A stretch of DNA of 64,000 nucleotides from Chrysemys picta bellii (Eukaryota; Chordata; Testudines; Emydidae): assembly GCF_011386835.1 (NCBI RefSeq), contig NC_088797.1:90034264-90098263 (forward strand), written 5' to 3'. Both the position numbers and the translations under genes were made by a program. Each line of letters opens with the position of its first letter. The first letter of the stretch is position 1. The notes beneath the pieces are model-generated. The model searched no databases, had not been told where the DNA came from, and saw only the letters and a program-made list of their open reading frames with translations. Positions 1 through 12,182 of this stretch are shown piece after piece.

Positions 1-206
1 TACCTTAGTTCGAACTTACCGCGGTCCAGACCTGGCAGGCAGGCTCCCCCGTCGACTCCGCGTACTCCTCGCGGCGAGCAGGATTACCGGAGTCGACGGG
101 GAGCACTTCTGAGTTCGATTTATCGCGTCCAGACAAGACGCGATAAATCGAACCCAGAAGTTCGATTGCCTGCCGCCGAACCAGCGCGTAAGTATAGACA
201 AGCCCT
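1..206 (-). mobile_element. PIF/Harbinger-type MITE, truncated by the window start
   Basis: The reverse complement of this stretch aligns by eye along its length with the complete MITE at 56448-56753. Shared blocks include the terminus GTCTATACTTAC, a TTCGGCGG block, a GCGATAAATCGA inverted block and a GTCGACGGGG block. About 80-100 bp of the other end would lie left of base 1. The visible end reads GACAAGCCC followed by TAT. Non-autonomous, no coding capacity. Internal CpG-rich inverted repeats make it hairpin-prone. Confidence 0.85.
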
Positions 207-2194
207 ATGTGTATTCCTTTGTCAGAGTCCCTTATGGAGAGACAAGGAGTCTGGACATTTTGAGATCGCACTGTACTCATCAAATGCCACTCAGCAGGGA
301 CTACAAGGCTGGTGCGGTTGCAGAGCAGCAGGAGCTCTTATCTAGGCTCTTACTTGCTCCAGTCTCAGAGCAAAAAGCACCCAGATTAGATCTCCCACTC
401 CTCATTGCACCTGACGTGCCATGCTTCCCTTGGCTGGCAAGGTGAGTGAAAAAGTTTCCAGCTTCCCAACAGGCCTGAAGGAAAGATCCTTACTCTGTGC
501 CCCTCCCCAAGGCCTGAAATGGAGATGTCGACACTCTCCCTGTGTCTCCCTGTCCCTGACACCTCTGACGCATCCTGCTGATCTTTTCCATGATGCCTCA
601 AAACCCGTACTGCTCCCTGCCAACTTCCAAAAGCTCCCCCGAAACCTCCACAGATTCTTATGGATGGCTAAGTTTGTATGGAGTTTCTCATGGCGGACTT
701 AAGCTTGTTTAAATATTGCAGAGAGAGCAAGAGAATACTAGACTGGGAATATACTCAGTCTTCACTGAGGATTTCCATAACTTTAATGTTTACTTTTAGT
801 GGTGAATGGAATAGTATGACTAGTTTGGAATTGTAAGTAGCAACCATAGTTACAATTTAACACTGGTTTTTGTGTGGGCATATAGCAAGACAAAGCATTA
901 GAAAAGCTTAAGGTAAAAAAACATCTGTGTTTTTTGTGAGAGAAATTCCACTTTTAGTACACTTCATGGTTTGGTGTGTTGGGCGAAAAGTTGTCAGATG
1001 CTTTGTATTTTATTCTGCCATTTCCACTAATTCAATTGATTTAGCTTCAAGAACAGGGAATCAGACTAAACATGCTAGTTTGTCACTGGACCATTTATCT
1101 CATCCATGTGAACCATGAAATCTGGTGTGTCTGACTGTTGATTAGAGTAGATTCACACTTTCAAAAGATAGTTTACGTCACCTCAGAGTATATATGATAT
1201 GGTTTAAAAAAAGTTTTAAATTTTCTATACCAAGACTCTTAATTTTGCCACCCAGGTAAATCTGAAATGCATCTGCCCGAAGTACAGTGAAATTATTTCC
1301 ATTACTAGGAGAATTCCAAAAGAACCAAACAACGTTTTTTAAGAGCTACTTTATTTCTGTTTGTCAATTAAAGCAACATTCTTTTGTCTATCAATGCCTG
1401 CTAAGTCTGATTAATATTGGAATCTTACAGCTTGCTGGGAAAAAAATCCATGATAGATTTAAAACATGGGAATTAACACCAAAATACGTTTTACGCTCAC
1501 TTCACATTTTCTAACAAGCTCTCCATAAACATCTGCAAAACTACCTAACTCCTCCTACAGAAACTTCCTCAAAACTCTCCTTTGCTGTGATGCTTACAAA
1601 AAATTTACTGTTAGGCTGCTCGTGTACAGATACATTTCCAGTCATACTGACCAATGTTGTCTCATTGTTCCATGTACTCCCCCATTCACTTTCCTTGTCC
1701 GTGCAATTCTTTGTATTTCTACTTAGACTTTTTTCAACAGAGGTGCTAAATGAGATGAGGACATGTTCTAATAGGAATGACACTGAATCTCTTTAATGTC
1801 TGCAGAGAGCAGAACAGTTTTTATCATCTTGTCTGAAAACTCCACATGGTAAACTGCATGAAATTCAGTTTCTCTGCCTTTTGGAGAAAAGTTGAGTCAT
1901 CTCTGCCTTCAATTTGAATTTACAGCTCCAGGGAGAATATATATTTGAAACCTTATTCTTTAGACCATTAAAACATCCTCTCCAGTCGACCCTAAAAGCT
2001 CCACTGCTACTTTATTTATCTTTTCTCTCTGCAGAAAATGCTTCTGCCAAGTCACACATCTCATTCCTGCTTAATATATGTATCATGGGAATCTCAGACC
2101 CATCATGGAGGACAAGAGAGTTGTCATGCCTGGAGCTATGATTGTTTTCCCCCGTGCAGCGTTAGCTTCTATTCCAAACGTAAAGAGCACCTCA
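207..2194. other. Unassigned AT-rich sequence
   Basis: No gene, RNA gene or recognised repeat. Reading frames on both strands are short, without family motifs or paired splice signals. Confidence 0.6.
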
Positions 2195-2520
2195 TGATGA
2201 TATAGCACTTAAGAATTTGAAAGCATTGTGCAAAAAGTAATTGTAAACTCTGTCCCCTTTGAACTAAGTATATTTCCTCCCAATTTACAAAGTGGTTAAG
2301 CCACTTGTCCATAATCATCTGAAGAAGAGTTCTGTGGAGCTTGAAAGCTTCTCTCTTTCACCAGCAGATGTTGGTCCACTAAAAGATATTACCTCACCCA
2401 CATTGTCTCTCTAATATTCTGAGACCAACATGGCTACAACAATATTGCAAAGTAAATAAATGTCAGAACCAGGATTTGAATCCAGTGTCCTGGCTTCCAG
2501 TCCTATGCATAGTTCAATAG
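2195..2520 (+). mobile_element. MIR-like (CORE) SINE, interrupted
   Basis: Two pieces match the MIR core in order: AGTGGTTAAGCCACTTGTCC near 2292-2311, and GAACCAGGATTTGAATCCAG near 2465-2485. Together they resemble the ancient MIR block that pairs a GGTTAAG..CTTGCCC motif with a GGATTTGAACCC motif. The pieces are separated by a PLE tail (about 2317-2449). Assignment is by recognition of the core motifs only, and the outer limits are approximate. Confidence 0.6.
2317..2449 (+). mobile_element. Penelope-like element 3' tail inserted in the MIR
   Basis: Runs from ATCTGAAGAAGAG through GGTCCACTAAAAGATATT to GACCAACATGGCTACAACA. It has the same architecture as the other PLE tails here: a CATCTGAAGAAG-type start, an inner AATAAA- or TAAAAGA-like stretch, and an ACTAACACGGCTAC-type end. 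Because it splits the MIR core, it is younger than the MIR. Confidence 0.6.
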
Positions 2521-5500
2521 AGAAGGAAATGAAGTATAACATACAGTCAGCGGAAATTTCCAGGGTCAGAATGTAATCGCTTTAGATAGAATTTGGATAG
2601 GGTGATGAGGTTGAGGTTTGACACGTGCTATAGGACCTCTAGTAACTATAAGCGATCAGGGTGTGGGGTTCAAATTTTCCTTCTGGAGATGCCCCCTGGT
2701 ACAATGCTGACAATATGCTGGGGCAATAACTTTCTCCTGATTCAGAAATAAGAGATGTAGTACCACTTACAGAATTATCAGTTCCACTTTCTACAGCACC
2801 TAAATTTTACATACAGGTCTCTCATCAAAGCCATGACCCAACGCAGCTTTGTTATCTTCTGAGATGTGAGGAGATCACAATTTGAGGATGTGTGCCTGCA
2901 GGCAAAAGAGAAATGAATTAATTATGAAGCACATAAAATTTCACCAGTTGGCTTTATTCCATAGCCTTCTTATGAATGTACTGTTACTTAGATATGCTAA
3001 ACTGTAGTTTGCTGTAGGATAGATATATTGGGTAAGCAGAACAAAGTTTTTAATTTAAGAAGGTACATTGTGTGGCTCAAATACTATGTGCTCACTGCAG
3101 AAAGAGCCTGTAGTTTATTATTGTTGTAAGAATTTGTAGAAGCTGCTCTGAATGTCTTGGAAACTTGTTTGTAAAGAAGAGTCTGTTTAATTTACCATCT
3201 GGTATAAATGATTCCTGAGAGATTTAGCAGCTCAAGTCCCCTAGTTTCCTTAGTTTATTTCCTTTCCATGACTATTTATCCTTTTGTATAATTCAATGAT
3301 CCAATCTGCTTAATTTGCTGTATTCTAAAGAAATAACATCTGATTCAAAAGAACTCATAGCTGTTTCATTTGGGAGGGCCTGGGGATGCAGTGATAAAAA
3401 TTGCTGGCCCTAAAGGTTCTGCTGCAATTATAGATTCTAAATATTTTTCTAAAGCAAAATAACCCCCCCCCCCAAAAAAAAAATCAAAGCCTTTTAAATG
3501 TTTCAAAACAAAATCTAATTTAGGAATCCCTCTTGGCCATATGATGTGGTATCTACCTTGGAATACTATATATAACTTGTTGGCTTTGAATCAAGAGACA
3601 GACTTCTAGAAGAGTCGTTGCTTATCCTTTTTTTGTTCCTGAGACACGCACACCATCAAGTTGGACTTATTTACATCATGGCAGCACAAGGGAACCCAAA
3701 TAACAGATCGAGGTGCCATTGTTTTAGACACTGTTCAAGCAATTAATAAGACAGTCCATACCTCCAGATAATTTATAATTAAGGATTTATGGAAAGGTTC
3801 TGGAAGGCAACCAAGAACAACTTGAGCCAAGCCAGACACCTGGTCCTGGAGAACTCAACCAAGCCTCTTAGTGCAGGTGCTGCACTCAAAGCTGATGTGA
3901 GCGTCTATTAATAAAGTGCTCTGGAAGCTGCTGGAGTATATCATGTAAGTACTGAACATGCTAAAAAGACCCCCAACTCTACAGTAAATATCCTTCAATG
4001 TGAGATGAAAAAAATGGAAACTTAAAACTAATATTAGAATAATGACAAGCAACAAAGCACTAAACAATAAAAGGCTTAACTAAAAACAACTTTCCCAAGA
4101 AAGGCCAAATAAATGATACTGCACAGGCAAAATAATCCTTTTGGCAAGGAGGAAGTGTAGCTTCAGTTTATTATTGGGTTCTTCCTCTGTGATTTAATAT
4201 GTAATTTTCATCTGAGTCTATCACTATGTAGAATTTAAAAAGGAAAAAGAACTTCAAGAAATTGTAAGTAATACAACGTCTAGCTCTTCTCAAGGAAAAG
4301 GAGATTAAGGTAAGAATGGAGTGACTGCCCATCAGATATGGGAAGGAGGGTGATGGCTGAGGGCAGACACATTTGTCATGCCTCAGCAAGGTGGTGCATA
4401 TGCAATCTCACAGTGAGGTAGATAAATGTTCGTGATAAGATACTTGCTGACTTTCATATGCAGGACTGTGAGAAAAGAGTTGTGGTTCTGTCATAGATGT
4501 TTACCAATAGAGAAACACTGTTTATTTAGGATCTTCTGTTTATAGATTATGGAGCATAATTTTAGCTGTTAGGTTTCCACTGACACTAAAGGGAAATGTG
4601 TGAGACTCTAGGTCAAATATTAAAATGACTTTAGCAGTTTTGTGATAGTTTTGTTTTTGTACAAGAAAGATTGCTTCAGACATCCTTTCCTGTGGAGATC
4701 CAAATAACAGCATTAACTCAGTGCAAATAGCAACAATAATGAACACCACCTTTACTCCTCCCACAGGGAAATGCTGCTTAAATACAACACAGCTTGTACA
4801 CATGAGGATTTATGCAGTATATACTAGAAAGGAAATGCTTATCATGTGGCAAAATCCCACAAACAGCATTGAGCTGGGTGGGTAATGTTTTGTGTTCGGT
4901 TGCTGCACAGCCAGAAATCCAGCAAAGTAAGCACAACACAGAAAAAGAAACAAGGGATTTTATTTGTTAAACTTCTAAAGGGTATTAAGCAGAGTGCAGA
5001 ATAAATAAAAACTAATCTCTTTAGTGTGGTCTTACTTGTATCAATGATGCTTTTATGCCTAGGCTATGGTCACAGTATTAGTCTATAACTCTGGAAGCTG
5101 TGGGTCCCCTATGCCTATCTCGTTCCTATCATTGTTTTCGTAGTTTTTATCTTTGTTTCTGTTTTTCTCTTCTTTTAGGAATAGCAACAATGATTTTAAT
5201 AACTCTCCTTCACCTTTCCTACCTTCACTCCCAGTCCCTGCTGGGTTATTTCTTCTCCCAACACAGCCTTATCTATTCTGCTCATCTCTGGTTTACTTCA
5301 TTGTGAAGCTTAACCACCCCTTCTCCTACTACTGCCTTCTCTTCCCTATTCTCTGATGCAGTAAGGCATTGTCTATCCAAGAAAGGTTTTATGAAACTAC
5401 TCAGCAATGTTTCCTCCAGGCTGCAAAAATGTTGGTGGTTTACAAAACAAAAAATCCAAACCAAAAAGAGAGAAATTATGGAAAGCCAAGAAAAGAATCA

Positions 5501-5769
5501 TGGGAGTTCTTTAGTTAAACCCCAATTCCCAGAATTTCAGCAGGTTCTAGTACCCACAATGCCATGAGACAGGTCCCAGTTCATACAGCCTAGTGGCAGT
5601 ACACTGAACCATGGAATAAGCTTCCCAGAATGCTGTGTGGTTATTTAAAAAAACAAAACAAAAGAGCTGTGAGGATGCACCGACTCACAAGGAAAGTAGT
5701 GTAAGCTGGCATAAGAAAAGAAGGTGGATGCACTCTTTCGCTATAGTTATTCTGCATCAGTTACAGAAT
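2521..5769. other. Unassigned AT-rich sequence
   Basis: No gene seen. It contains a short C-run followed by an A-run near 3464-3482. Nothing else could be supported. Confidence 0.55.
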
Positions 5770-6175
5770 GATCAAAGAATTAGAAAACATGCCTCATAGT
5801 GGAGACTCAAGGAGCTCAATCTATTTAATTTAACGAAGAGAAGGTTAAGGGCTAACTTCATTTCAAATCTTTAATACTGGGCTCTTCAATCTAGCAAAGA
5901 AAGATCTTAACACAATCCAATGGCTGGAAGTTGAAGCTAGACAAATACAGACTGGAAAAAAGTCTTAATTTTTTAAGTCAGAGTAATTAGCCCTTGGAAC
6001 AATTTACAGAGGTGCTGATTCTCCATCACTGAACATTTTAAAATCAAGATTGGATGTTTTTCTAAAAGAGATGCTATAGGAATTATTTTGAGGACATTCT
6101 ATGGCCCATGTTATACCGAAGACCAGACTAGATGATTACAATGGCATTCCCTTCTGGCATTGGACTATATAAAAA
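5770..6175 (+). mobile_element. CR1 LINE 3'-end fragment
   Basis: Matches the CR1 3' region in order: GGAGACTCAAGGAGCTCAAT (about 5802), AACGAAGAGAAGGTTAAGGG, a middle part about a short living line CAATGGCTGGAAGTTGAAGC, GACCAGACTAGATGATTACA (about 6122) and a CTTCTGGC terminal block. The same blocks recur in order at 24272-24800 and near the end of the CR1 at 52610-56345. 5' truncated, which is usual for CR1 and results from incomplete target-primed reverse transcription. Old and diverged. Confidence 0.85.
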
Positions 6176-7224
6176 TAGTGGACAGATTCCAAAAATCCCT
6201 TTCCCATGTAAGCAAGGCCTAATTGTGTGAGGTCACAAGTTTTCACTATTAAATCAACCAGCACTTTAGCTGATTTAATGTAACAGTTTAGAAAAGGCCT
6301 AAAGTATACCAAATATTTAACATGTGTCCCATAAGCTTAACTGGCTAGAGAGCTGTTCAGTGAATGTTCCTCTGAGAGCTGTTCCTGTGTGTCACCAACA
6401 TCTGTTTTTCTGAATGTAGTCTGCTGGATGGTTTTTGCAACATCAGTGAGCCGATATGTATGTGAGGGCCTGAGAGAAAAGAATAACTCCTTGTTAGTTA
6501 GAAAGGATGGAAGGGAGGGAAGCACAGCAAGCACAGTGAGCTCCATAGGCGCAAGGCACAGGATGTTTTGGCTTCTGAATCCTACTTAGGCCCCATAGCA
6601 CTAAAGCCAGGAAAGGCCAATTGGGGCAGTATGGCTAGAAATGTAGAAATCAGATCCTTGTCTGAACAGAATCCTGTCTGGGCAGAACTTTTTGACAGCA
6701 CATGCTATAACTAATTTAAATGCACCTACCTAAATTAGAATGCTGTAAGGGCTCATTATTTTTTCATGGTAATGCACTTCAATGCATTTAAATAGGCTTT
6801 CTTGCCCTTCAAGATTAGTGGTGATATGCAGGGGGGAAAAGCTAAATAAAATTAATATTTAAGTTAAAGGTTAAAAAGACACCACAGAAGGCTGATGTGA
6901 TGAAAAGGAAAACCCAATATGGGTACAATGATTGCATTCTGAAAATCTCCTGTAAGTGTGAATGCATATATTGCTAATATTACATGCTAGTTGGCTAACC
7001 AGTATATTAGATTAAACGTCATTATGTCATAGTGATTGGAGTCTGTGGGTTTACCATATTTTAGGAAAGGATACATTTTAGTGTTTGATACTACACACTT
7101 TCCCTTATAGAAAGGTCCTATGGGAAACAACCTTCCTATAACTTTTTTTTTAACTTGACCTCTAAAATGTAATTGAGAATTATATCATGCTAGAGGATGA
7201 ATTTTTTTTTAAAAAAGGATGTAA
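6176..7224. other. Unassigned AT-rich sequence
   Basis: No gene or recognised repeat; short A/T homopolymers only. Confidence 0.5.
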
Positions 7225-8475
7225 TTCCACTCTCTCCTGTTCCTGATGACTGTGGTGTTGGCCCTCTCTTCTTCTACAGCTACATCATATCTCTAGGTGC
7301 TCATATCCACTGCTGACTCACAAATCTACCTCTCTACTGATGAGCTATCTCCATCCAATCTAATATTTTGGCCTGTCTTTTTTACATGTCATCATGGATG
7401 TCCAGTCATCATCTTAAATTCATTGTGGTGAAAACTTTCCCCACAAACCTTACCACTTCCTACATTCTTGGTCACCACGGACAACACTATCCTCCAGATC
7501 TCTCAGACTTTTACAACTGGTGTGTCATCTTGACTCATCTATATCACTGGAATCACACATTCAGGGCACTTCTGTATTTTGCTCCTTTTTCTTACACATC
7601 TTAAAATCCAGACTTTTCACTCTGTCCATGCAGCCAACATTTTCAGCTAAAGCTTTCATTATGTCACATTTTGACTACTGCAATCTTCTCTTGCCTAAAA
7701 AACCAATGAGGAGTCCAGTGGCATCTTGAAGACTAACATTTATTTTTATCCAAATAAATCTGTTAGTCTTTAAGGTACCTCCGGACTCCTCGTTGTTTTT
7801 GTGGATACAGACTAACACGGCTACCCTTCTTTTGTCTAGTCTTGACTGCTCGACCCGTGATCTCCTTCAGAATGCTGCTGCTAAAATCATCTTGGCTCAT
7901 TGCTATGACCACACCATTTTCCTCTTTGAGTCCTTTCACTAGCTCCCCCTTCACTTCCACCTTGAATACAAGTCTCTGATCTCTACCTTAATGCCCTTCA
8001 TGACATTGACCCTAGACTTTACTGCCCATCAGTCATCTTTCTCCCTTACACACCTCTGTACTTTTTCCTGTGCTGCCTCTCCTGCATAGGAAAAATTCCC
8101 AGATAAAATCTGAAGAGCCATTACCTAATCCTCGTTTTACCCCACTTTAAGATTCACTTCTGCCATGATGCCTGGGCAGGCAATAAACCGTGACTTTTCC
8201 TACTTTCTTCTTCCCTAGTTCTGCTTTCAGTTTTTTAAAAAAATACATGTATCTAACAAATCAGCGCTGGTTCTTTACCATATTTATTTGCCTGATTGTT
8301 GGATCCTCGGCCCCTCCCCTTTTCTTTGTTCTGTTAATTTCTACTCTGAAGGTTTTATAATCTGTCTCTTTAACATGTTTGTACAGCACCCAGCATAATG
8401 GGACTCCAATCCTGACTAAGGCCTTTGGATGCTACCTCAATCCTAAATATTTACTACTAATATTATATTAAATTT
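7225..8475 (+). mobile_element. LINE 3' remnant (CR1/L2 superfamily), with an internal insertion
   Basis: Before the insertion, translation gives a SHFDYCNLLL-type stretch (about 7665-7695). After it comes LLQNAAAKII, then an FH.LPLHFHLEYKSL-like stretch (about 7865-7980). This order, DYCN then QNAAAR then HWLP, is the C-terminal signature of jockey/L2/CR1-type reverse transcriptases. The 3' end has a TTTGTACAGCACCCAGCATAATGG-type block (about 8377-8400) followed by ATT-rich repeats, seen again in reverse at 60729-60825. Many stops and frameshifts are present. The subfamily cannot be fixed by eye. Confidence 0.65.
7697..7830. mobile_element. Inverted pair of Penelope-like element tails
   Basis: The left arm (about 7703-7747, GAGGAGTCCAGTGGCATCTT then AAGACTAACA) and the right arm (about 7752-7796) are imperfect reverse complements with a spacer of about 4 bp. 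The right arm continues with the full tail end GTGGATACAGACTAACACGG CTAC. The insertion interrupts the LINE between its DYCN and QNAAAR motifs. Confidence 0.75.
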
Positions 8476-8592
8476 TATAGATTTTTAGAGTACTTTCTGA
8501 GACAGATGTGGCAATTTCCTGACACCTCCTTGAAAAACCTTACTGAATTAAGTTTTTAGTGCATCAAAAATGCAACGTTTATGTATTATTAT

Positions 8593-9233
8593 TAGGACCC
8601 TACCAAATTCACAGCCATGAAAAATGCATCATGGATCGTGAAATCTGTATAGTATAGAGTAAAAGCACACAAAAGACCAGACTTCATGGGGGGAGACCAG
8701 TGTTTCTCAAACTGGGGATCCCGACTGAAAAGGGGGGAAGTGTCGCATGGTTATTTTAGAGGGGTCATGGTATTGCCACCCTTATTTCTGCGCTGTCTTC
8801 AGAGCTGGGCGGACGGAGAGTGGAGACTGTTGGTTGGGTGCCCAACTTTGAAGGCAGTGCCCTGCCATCAGCAGTGCAGAAGTAAGGGTGACAATACCAT
8901 ACCATGCCATCCTTACTTCTGCCCTACTGCTGGTGGTGGCTCTGCCTTCAGAGCTGGGCTCCTGGCCAGCAGCCACCGCTTTCCAGCTGCTCAGCTCTGA
9001 AGGCAGCACTGCCACCAGAAGCAGCACAGAAGTAAGGGTAGCAGTACCACAACCCCCTCCTACAATAACCTTGTGACACCCCCCCCCCCCAACTCCTTTT
9101 TGAGTCAGGACCTCTGCAATTACAACACTGTGAAATTTCAGATTTAAATAGCTGAAATCATGAGATTTATGGTTTTTAAATTCCTATGACTATGAAATTG
9201 AACAAAACGGACTGTGAATTTGGAAGGGCCCTA
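8593..9233. mobile_element. Non-autonomous hAT element, complete, with an 8-bp TSD
   Basis: The termini are inverted: TAGGACCCTACCAAATTCAC at the left, and the right end reads GTGAATTTGGAAGGGCCCTA. The element is flanked by identical ATTATTAT at 8585-8592 and 9234-9241, the 8-bp duplication typical of hAT transposition. It is 641 bp with no transposase. The interior consists of two consecutive GC-rich palindromic modules (see findings). Reading frames across it are not genes. Confidence 0.92.
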
Positions 9234-9255
9234 ATTATTATTAAGGATCTGATTC

Positions 9256-9510
9256 TGTCATGGAGGTCATGGATTCCGTGACTTCAGTGGACCTCTGTGA
9301 CTACTACTGCTTCAACCTGTCACAGTGGTGGGGCTGGAGCAGCTGTCAGCCCTTGCCCAAGAGCAGCAGTGGGGCAGGGGTAGCAGCTCCAGGCTGGTGC
9401 AGCAGCTGGCAGTCAGCCCCCACTGCTGGAGCCATGGCCTGGGGCTGCCAGATCAGGAGCAAGAGAGGCAACAGCTGGGAGTCGGGAGCCTAGAGTGGTG
9501 CTCTTGAAGG
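9256..9510. mobile_element. Fragment of another GC-rich non-autonomous DNA transposon (probable)
   Basis: Starts with GGTCATGGATTCCGTGACTT and CCTCTGTGACT repeats, then a GC-rich GGGGCTGGAGCAGC-type core. It resembles the internal part of a hAT-like MITE, but no terminal inverted repeats or target duplication could be defined. Confidence 0.4.
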
Positions 9511-9915
9511 ACCGTGGGGAATACAGGTGCAGTTGGTCAGACACTTTCTATAGATCGTTACTTAACTAGAAATGGGATTAGTGTTAAATTACCAGCAGGC
9601 TCTCTGGTATTATTGCCATTTTGTTTATGTCTTCAGTCCCATTTAGATTGCTTTGAGCTCTTTTCTCCCTGCATGCTTCTTGTTTATGGCTCTCTTCTCC
9701 CAGTTTCTCTGCTAATTGCAGGCTGCTCAGGGCTCTCTCTTGTGTTTCCCAGTCTGTATGTAACTTGCAGGAGGTTCCCTCCTCCCAGGCAGGGATTGCT
9801 GATCTGTGGCTGCACTGGGAATAGGAAAGAGGGGGAAAGACCCAGGAAAGGCAAAAAAGCAAATATCTTCTTATGAAGAAGAGCACAAGAATCTCTTGAG
9901 AGGAATGGAAATAAT

Positions 9916-10010
9916 GGGTGAGATTTTCAAAACTTCTTAAAGGATCTTCACCAATTATCAATGTTTTCTAATGGGAATTAGGCATCTAAAGCAGCTTTGA
10001 AAATCCCACT
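9916..10010. repeat. Short foldback repeat (about 95 bp)
   Basis: Left terminus GGGTGAGATTTTCAAA and right terminus TTTGAAAATCCCACT are inverted. The arms are diverged around a central TCTAATGGGAATTAGG. It looks like a degraded MITE. Confidence 0.55.
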
Positions 10011-11415
10011 CAGTACATCTTCAAATCAATTTATTTCTTTGTCTACATGGAAATATAAATGAACTTGCAGGTCAAGAGTTCCGTACAGTATATGCTACTA
10101 AGGTAAAAAATATTGAACTGGTTCTATATTCAAAACATATGATTGTCAGTTGTCGTAGTACCTTATTTTCATGTATTTTGTTGCTATTGTAGCTCTCTGT
10201 GTGATAATATACTTTAACTACAGTAGTCTCTCATTAATTCTTACCTTAATAGGATATGTGTGTGTGTATATGTATGTGTGTGTGTGTATATATATATATG
10301 AAAATCCAACATAATTCCTACTTAAGATTCATAATGCATTAAGTTACCTGAATTGATTTCAATAGGCATGGGGCAAACTCAGGGCAAAGAGACAAAGAAA
10401 ATGTTAAATAGGCTTTCATTATAAAACCCAATGACTGAAAGTCATTTCCTTATCCACTTATCCGATAGGCCTTGAGAATTGAGATTATGATTTTTGGTGG
10501 AAGTGCAAAAGATCTCATTTTCCAATATCTTGCTTTAAAATTGTAATTGGAAAGCCCGTACATGTATTTTGGTTGTGATGTGGGAATCCTCAAATGTTTT
10601 GTCACTAAGTTTGTCAGTCTGTCTTATCTCATCTTTCTTATCTAATGTATATTACTTGCTCATCTGTCTCACTGAGCTATCTACATTATTTTATCTATCC
10701 AAAGCTTTGCAATTCCGGAACCCTGAATGAAGAGAACATTTATTTAAAAAAATAATTTAATTGGTCAGATTTGTCATATTACATTTCCTTTTATTTTTCT
10801 ACATATTTATACCTGCATAAACACTGATTCCTCCCTCACAATGCAACTTCACCTTATGATTGATTCTGCCATGATGTCACATCCCTGTTTTAACATCCCA
10901 AACAGCTGTCATAGATGCTATTGATACATTATTGCAAATTCACCATTATGAATTCACTGTATGCTTAGGAAAAAGAATTTTGGAAGGGAAAAGTGAGAAC
11001 AAATTTCCTTGGTTGCTAGGAAGTGTAGCTGAAAAAAACCCAACACCACCATCAATAGATTTGTTTTATTTTAAGTTTGTGAACTCTGAAAATGTTTTTT
11101 TAACACGAAGCATCTAGTATTGAAAGCATCTAGCTGCTAAAGCATTGGATCATCAAATACTCGTTCCTACATTAGAAGTTTGTTTGATTCAAATACTTAT
11201 TCCTTCTGAGACAGAATATTCTTGGCAAACATTACATAACATTCCTTTGGCTACCTACTGAGACCCGTAAAACCATTCTCAATAGTAGGGTTCACATCAC
11301 AAACTGGGCATCAGGGTAACCATCTGTTTCTGCTGGAACTTGAACTAACAATCTTCAAATAAAAGAGAGCAGCTCTGGCTACAATACAAGAGATTACTAG
11401 TGCATTGTTTGGCAT
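10011..11415. repeat. Unassigned sequence with a TG/TA microsatellite
   Basis: A TG-rich then TA-rich dinucleotide tract lies at about 10256-10300. The rest is AT-rich, with no gene or recognisable element. Confidence 0.55.
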
Positions 11416-11490
11416 GTCATCTAGCTCAGTTGGTAAAGCATAAAACTTCTAGTTCAGGACTCGTGGTTTGAGCAACAATTGTTCGGGCTC
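11416..11490 (+). pseudogene. tRNA-derived relic (tRNA-Lys-like pseudogene or SINE head)
   Basis: Contains an A-box-like CTAGCTCAGTTGGTAAAGCA and a degraded B-box-like GTGGTTTGAGCAACA at tRNA spacing, ending in a TTCGGGC-like acceptor-stem remnant. The D-loop and T-arm order resembles tRNA-Lys. The B box is mutated and the acceptor arms do not pair well, so it should not be a functional tRNA. It could be the head of a tRNA-derived SINE. No tail was recognised. Confidence 0.55.
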
Positions 11491-11689
11491 CAGAGATCGT
11501 GGAAATAAACAGAGAATATTCCTAATTCTTTAAAAATACAGTATGTAGTGAGTGTAACTGTATGTAATCTCTAAAACAGTTTTCACCTCTGTATACTACC
11601 CTTTAAAATATTAGTAGTTTGTTGAAATGGTGCTATGAGATATCTTAAGGAGTCATAATATTTGCAAGAGGTAATTACTTGAATGACAG

Positions 11690-12170
11690 TTTATTTAATT
11701 CAGATAAAATAGAAGTGATGCTCATAGGAAGAGGAAAGACTCTGAGGCATCTTGAGACAGAACACTGACCTTTCCATCCATTAAGGGTATCGGTCCTCTG
11801 ATCACCAAGATAGACTGAAGTTGTTGGGTCCTATTATGTACATCATTGCTCCTTAATGATCAGGTAGCTATAAAAAAGGAAAAACTCTTTTAATCCCTGG
11901 ACTGCAACATCATTATCAGCCTGGGACCTAACTATTATGATCTACATGTTGAAATCTGAAAGACTAGGCTACTATTTTATTTTCCTTGGACGGACATTCA
12001 AGCCACATAATTACCAACTTGTATACCATGTGGGAGCGTCTCCTTTGAGAGTGATTAGCTTCTAAGAGCCCATCACTATGTTTTTGAAAACCTTCTACTG
12101 GTCCCTGTTTACTATCACATCTAATCCATGGTCTTGGTCTTTATTGCATGCCAAATTCAGATTGCCTCCC
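11690..12170 (+). mobile_element. Decayed LINE reverse transcriptase remnant (probable)
   Basis: Near 11695-11735 the translation resembles the NSDKTEVLLIG block found downstream of the catalytic motif in L2/CR1-type reverse transcriptases. An IGPLIT-like stretch follows. Heavily broken by stops. Limits and subfamily are uncertain. Confidence 0.4.
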
Positions 12171-12182
12171 CACTTATAATGC

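Noticed and set aside
11416..11490. Functional tRNA gene
   Set aside because: The B box is mutated and the acceptor stem does not pair. It is a relic.
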